Below are positions 62,532 through 64,000 of a DNA stretch of 64,000 nt, piece by piece; position 1 is the first letter of the stretch; each line of letters begins with the position of its first letter. The notes under the pieces were generated by a model that saw only the letters and a list, made by a program, of their open reading frames with translations, was not told the origin of the DNA and searched no databases. The stretch comes from Methylococcus geothermalis (lineage in GTDB: Bacteria; Pseudomonadota; Gammaproteobacteria; Methylococcales; Methylococcaceae), in NCBI RefSeq assembly GCF_012769535.1, contig NZ_CP046565.1, forward strand, positions 1,998,501-2,062,500, written 5' to 3'. The position numbers and the translations under genes were made by a program.

Positions 62532-63247
62532 ACCGGGAGCGGATGGCGATAGGGATGGGGCCGATTCATGCATGCAGCTATCTGCCTGGTCGGGAGGCGC
62601 GATTCGGTTACGTTTCGCCCGATCAGCCGCTCTCCCCTGACATCTATGGTGCGCTGATGGAACAGGGGTTCCGGCGTAGCGGAAATTTGGTGTACCGTCC
62701 TTATTGCAGGGGATGCAGCGCCTGCCTGCCCGTGCGCCTGTTGGTGAAAGATTTTCATTTGACCCGCGGTCAGCGACGTGTGTTGAAGCGCAACGCAGAC
62801 GTCGAGATTCAGGCCTCCACGGCACGGTTTGACGAGCGGCAGTTTCAGCTTTACACGCGGTACCTGGCGGTACGCCATCCGACGGATACGCCGGTCTCAC
62901 GGGACGAATACTGGTCGTTTTTAGGCAGTTCCTGGGCGGAAACCCGCTTCGTGGAATTCCGCACGGACGCGGAATTGCTGGGCGTGGCGGTCGTCGACTA
63001 CGTGCCCGGCGCCATGTCCGCCGTCTATACCTTTTTCGATCCGGGTGCGTCGGCGCGAAGTCCAGGTTCCCTGGCCATTTTGTGGCAGATATCGGAAGCC
63101 CGGCGGTTGGGGCTCAACTGGCTTTATCTGGGCTATTGGATCGGTGGTTGCCGCAAAATGAACTACAAGGCGAAGTTCAGGCCGTTGGAGGCGTTGCTTG
63201 GGAACCGCTGGCGTCGATTCGAGATGGATGAGCCTGCGCTACCGTGA
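62528..63247 (+). CDS. bpt: Leucyltransferase Bpt / arginyltransferase-like (ATE family)
   Basis: A 239-aa protein that transfers Leu to N-terminal Asp/Glu in the bacterial N-end rule. N-terminal CxxC-type zinc region is visible in YRPYCRGCSACLPVRLLV; the ATE core has GVAVVDYVPGAMSAVYTFFD and YLGYWIGGCRKMNYKAKFRP. GTG 62528 overlaps the aat stop; ATG 62543 is a possible shorter start. Length is as expected (about 240). Confidence 0.94.
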   Translation: MNRERMAIGMGPIHACSYLPGREARFGYVSPDQPLSPDIYGALMEQGFRRSGNLVYRPYCRGCSACLPVRLLVKDFHLTRGQRRVLKRNADVEIQASTARFDERQFQLYTRYLAVRHPTDTPVSRDEYWSFLGSSWAETRFVEFRTDAELLGVAVVDYVPGAMSAVYTFFDPGASARSPGSLAILWQISEARRLGLNWLYLGYWIGGCRKMNYKAKFRPLEALLGNRWRRFEMDEPALP

Positions 63248-63250
63248 GCG

Positions 63251-63259
63251 TGCTATAAT
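63251..63259 (+). promoter_or_regulatory. Extended -10 promoter of infA
   Basis: TGCTATAAT is a perfect extended -10 (TGN-TATAAT), 4 bases after the bpt stop and 28 before the infA ATG. No good -35 is visible, as is usual for extended -10 promoters. Confidence 0.65.
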
Positions 63260-63286
63260 TGCAAAAATTTTTCACCCTGTGAACAA

Positions 63287-63505
63287 ATGTCGAAAGAAGA
63301 TCATATCGAAATGGAAGGCAAGGTGATAGAAACCTTGCCCAATACCACGTTCCGCGTCCAGTTGGATAACGGGCATGTGGTCATCGCCCATATCTCCGGC
63401 AAGATGCGGAAAAATTATATCCGCATTCTTACCGGCGACCGTGTCAAGGTCGAGCTCACTCCATACGATCTCAGCAAGGCTCGTATCACCTTCCGCCATC
63501 GCTAG
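63287..63505 (+). CDS. infA: Translation initiation factor IF-1
   Basis: A 72-aa S1/OB-fold protein that occupies the ribosomal A site during initiation. [40 protein letters not shown] and [11 protein letters not shown] are canonical, and the length is exactly that of E. coli IF-1. It is a single-gene unit convergent with clpA. Confidence 0.98.
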   Translation: MSKEDHIEMEGKVIETLPNTTFRVQLDNGHVVIAHISGKMRKNYIRILTGDRVKVELTPYDLSKARITFRHR

Positions 63506-63513
63506 CTGCGCGT

Positions 63514-64000
63514 TCAGGCGGGTTCTGCGGCTTTCTGGCGGGTTTCGTAGGTAAACGTCAGGGCATCTGCGGCGGCATTGACTCGCACCGTGCCGCCATG
63601 CGCCAAGCGGCCGAACAGGATTTCTTCGGCCAGCGGTTTCTTGATGTTTTCCTGAATGACGCGGGCCATCGGACGTGCGCCCATTTTCGGGTCGAAGCCG
63701 TGTTCGGCCAGCCATGCCCTTGCGTCCGGCTCGATCACGAGGGCCACTTGCTTTTCGGCCAATTGGGCTTCGAGTTCGAAAATGAACTTGTCGACCACGT
63801 GTCCGATCGTTTCCGTGCTCAGCGGGTTGAACTGGATGATTGCATCGAGCCGGTTCCTGAACTCGGGCGAAAATAGCCGTTCGATCGCCTTCAGGCTGTC
63901 CGTGGAATGGTCCTGCGGGGTAAAGCCTATCGACGGCCGGGCGCCCTCGAATGCGCCGGCATTGGTCGTCATGACCAGGATGATGTTGCGGAAGTCGGCC
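63514..64000 (-). CDS. clpA: ATP-dependent Clp protease ATPase subunit ClpA, C-terminal part
   Basis: The gene enters from the right edge; about 161 C-terminal residues are present. The sequence LVMTTNAGAFEGARPSIGF, ERLFSPEFRNRLDAIIQFNP (AAA+ second domain, arginine finger region) and FDPKMGARPMARVIQENIKK (Clp D2-small domain) are typical of ClpA. ClpA unfolds N-end-rule substrates for ClpP, which matches the neighbouring aat and bpt genes. Confidence 0.95.
   Translation of the reverse strand, partial: ADFRNIILVMTTNAGAFEGARPSIGFTPQDHSTDSLKAIERLFSPEFRNRLDAIIQFNPLSTETIGHVVDKFIFELEAQLAEKQVALVIEPDARAWLAEHGFDPKMGARPMARVIQENIKKPLAEEILFGRLAHGGTVRVNAAADALTFTYETRQKAAEPA

Overview
The window is chromosomal DNA from a gammaproteobacterial methanotroph, very probably Methylococcus. 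The deciding evidence is a complete pmoCAB operon (54879-57903) whose PmoA (247 aa) and PmoB (414 aa) match the lengths and, as far as I can recall, nearly the whole sequence of the Methylococcus capsulatus proteins. A few recalled residue differences in PmoC mean I do not assign it to strain Bath. The DNA is GC-rich and most of it is ordinary core genome.

Layout. 1-14522: the end of an NAD-dependent glutamate dehydrogenase, a multi-PAS/PP2C signalling protein with FixL-like and LOV-like sensor domains, pgsA-uvrC (minus strand), secA-argJ-mutT/thiE, glnA, and an orphan pstB with a Pho box. 14523-26315: tRNA-Val(CAC) followed by an integrative element of about 11.7 kb. It is bounded by a 15-bp repeat of the tRNA 3' end and carries a P4-type integrase, an AlpA-like regulator, a primase/ATPase, a RepA-like helicase, a serine resolvase, small unknown genes, a structured leader resembling the P4 CI RNA immunity region, and an unusual density of repeats and palindromes. 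26616-36633: a ModE-type regulator, an outer-membrane/periplasmic cluster (OprO/P-like porin, PstS-like protein, PKD protein), then modA-modA-modB-modC and a double-Mop molbindin.

36729-54558: TauE/SafE exporter, htpX, a methyltransferase overlapping radA, a tyrosine recombinase lacking its catalytic Tyr, a cytochrome c, a universal stress protein, a flippase, the haem-containing fatty acid cis/trans isomerase, tilS, accA, a dienelactone hydrolase, a DUF4202 gene, a CDF transporter, and a flavocytochrome c sulfide dehydrogenase pair divergent from pmoCAB. 54559-64000: the pmo promoter and operon, a DUF815 ATPase, ettA, a DUF482 acyltransferase, the N-end-rule transferases aat and bpt, infA and the end of clpA.

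How the parts work together: pMMO (pmoCAB) oxidises methane in intracytoplasmic membranes. The adjacent fcc pair could feed sulfide electrons to cytochrome c, and Cti adjusts membrane fatty acids. The mod genes supply and store molybdate, and glnA and gdh handle nitrogen assimilation and glutamate catabolism. The integrated element is the most novel region. It combines an integrase, a replication module (primase, RepA, iteron-like repeats), RNA-type immunity, a possible virion-like protein and hairpin repeat arrays, a combination that suggests a replicating satellite-like element rather than a simple genomic island.
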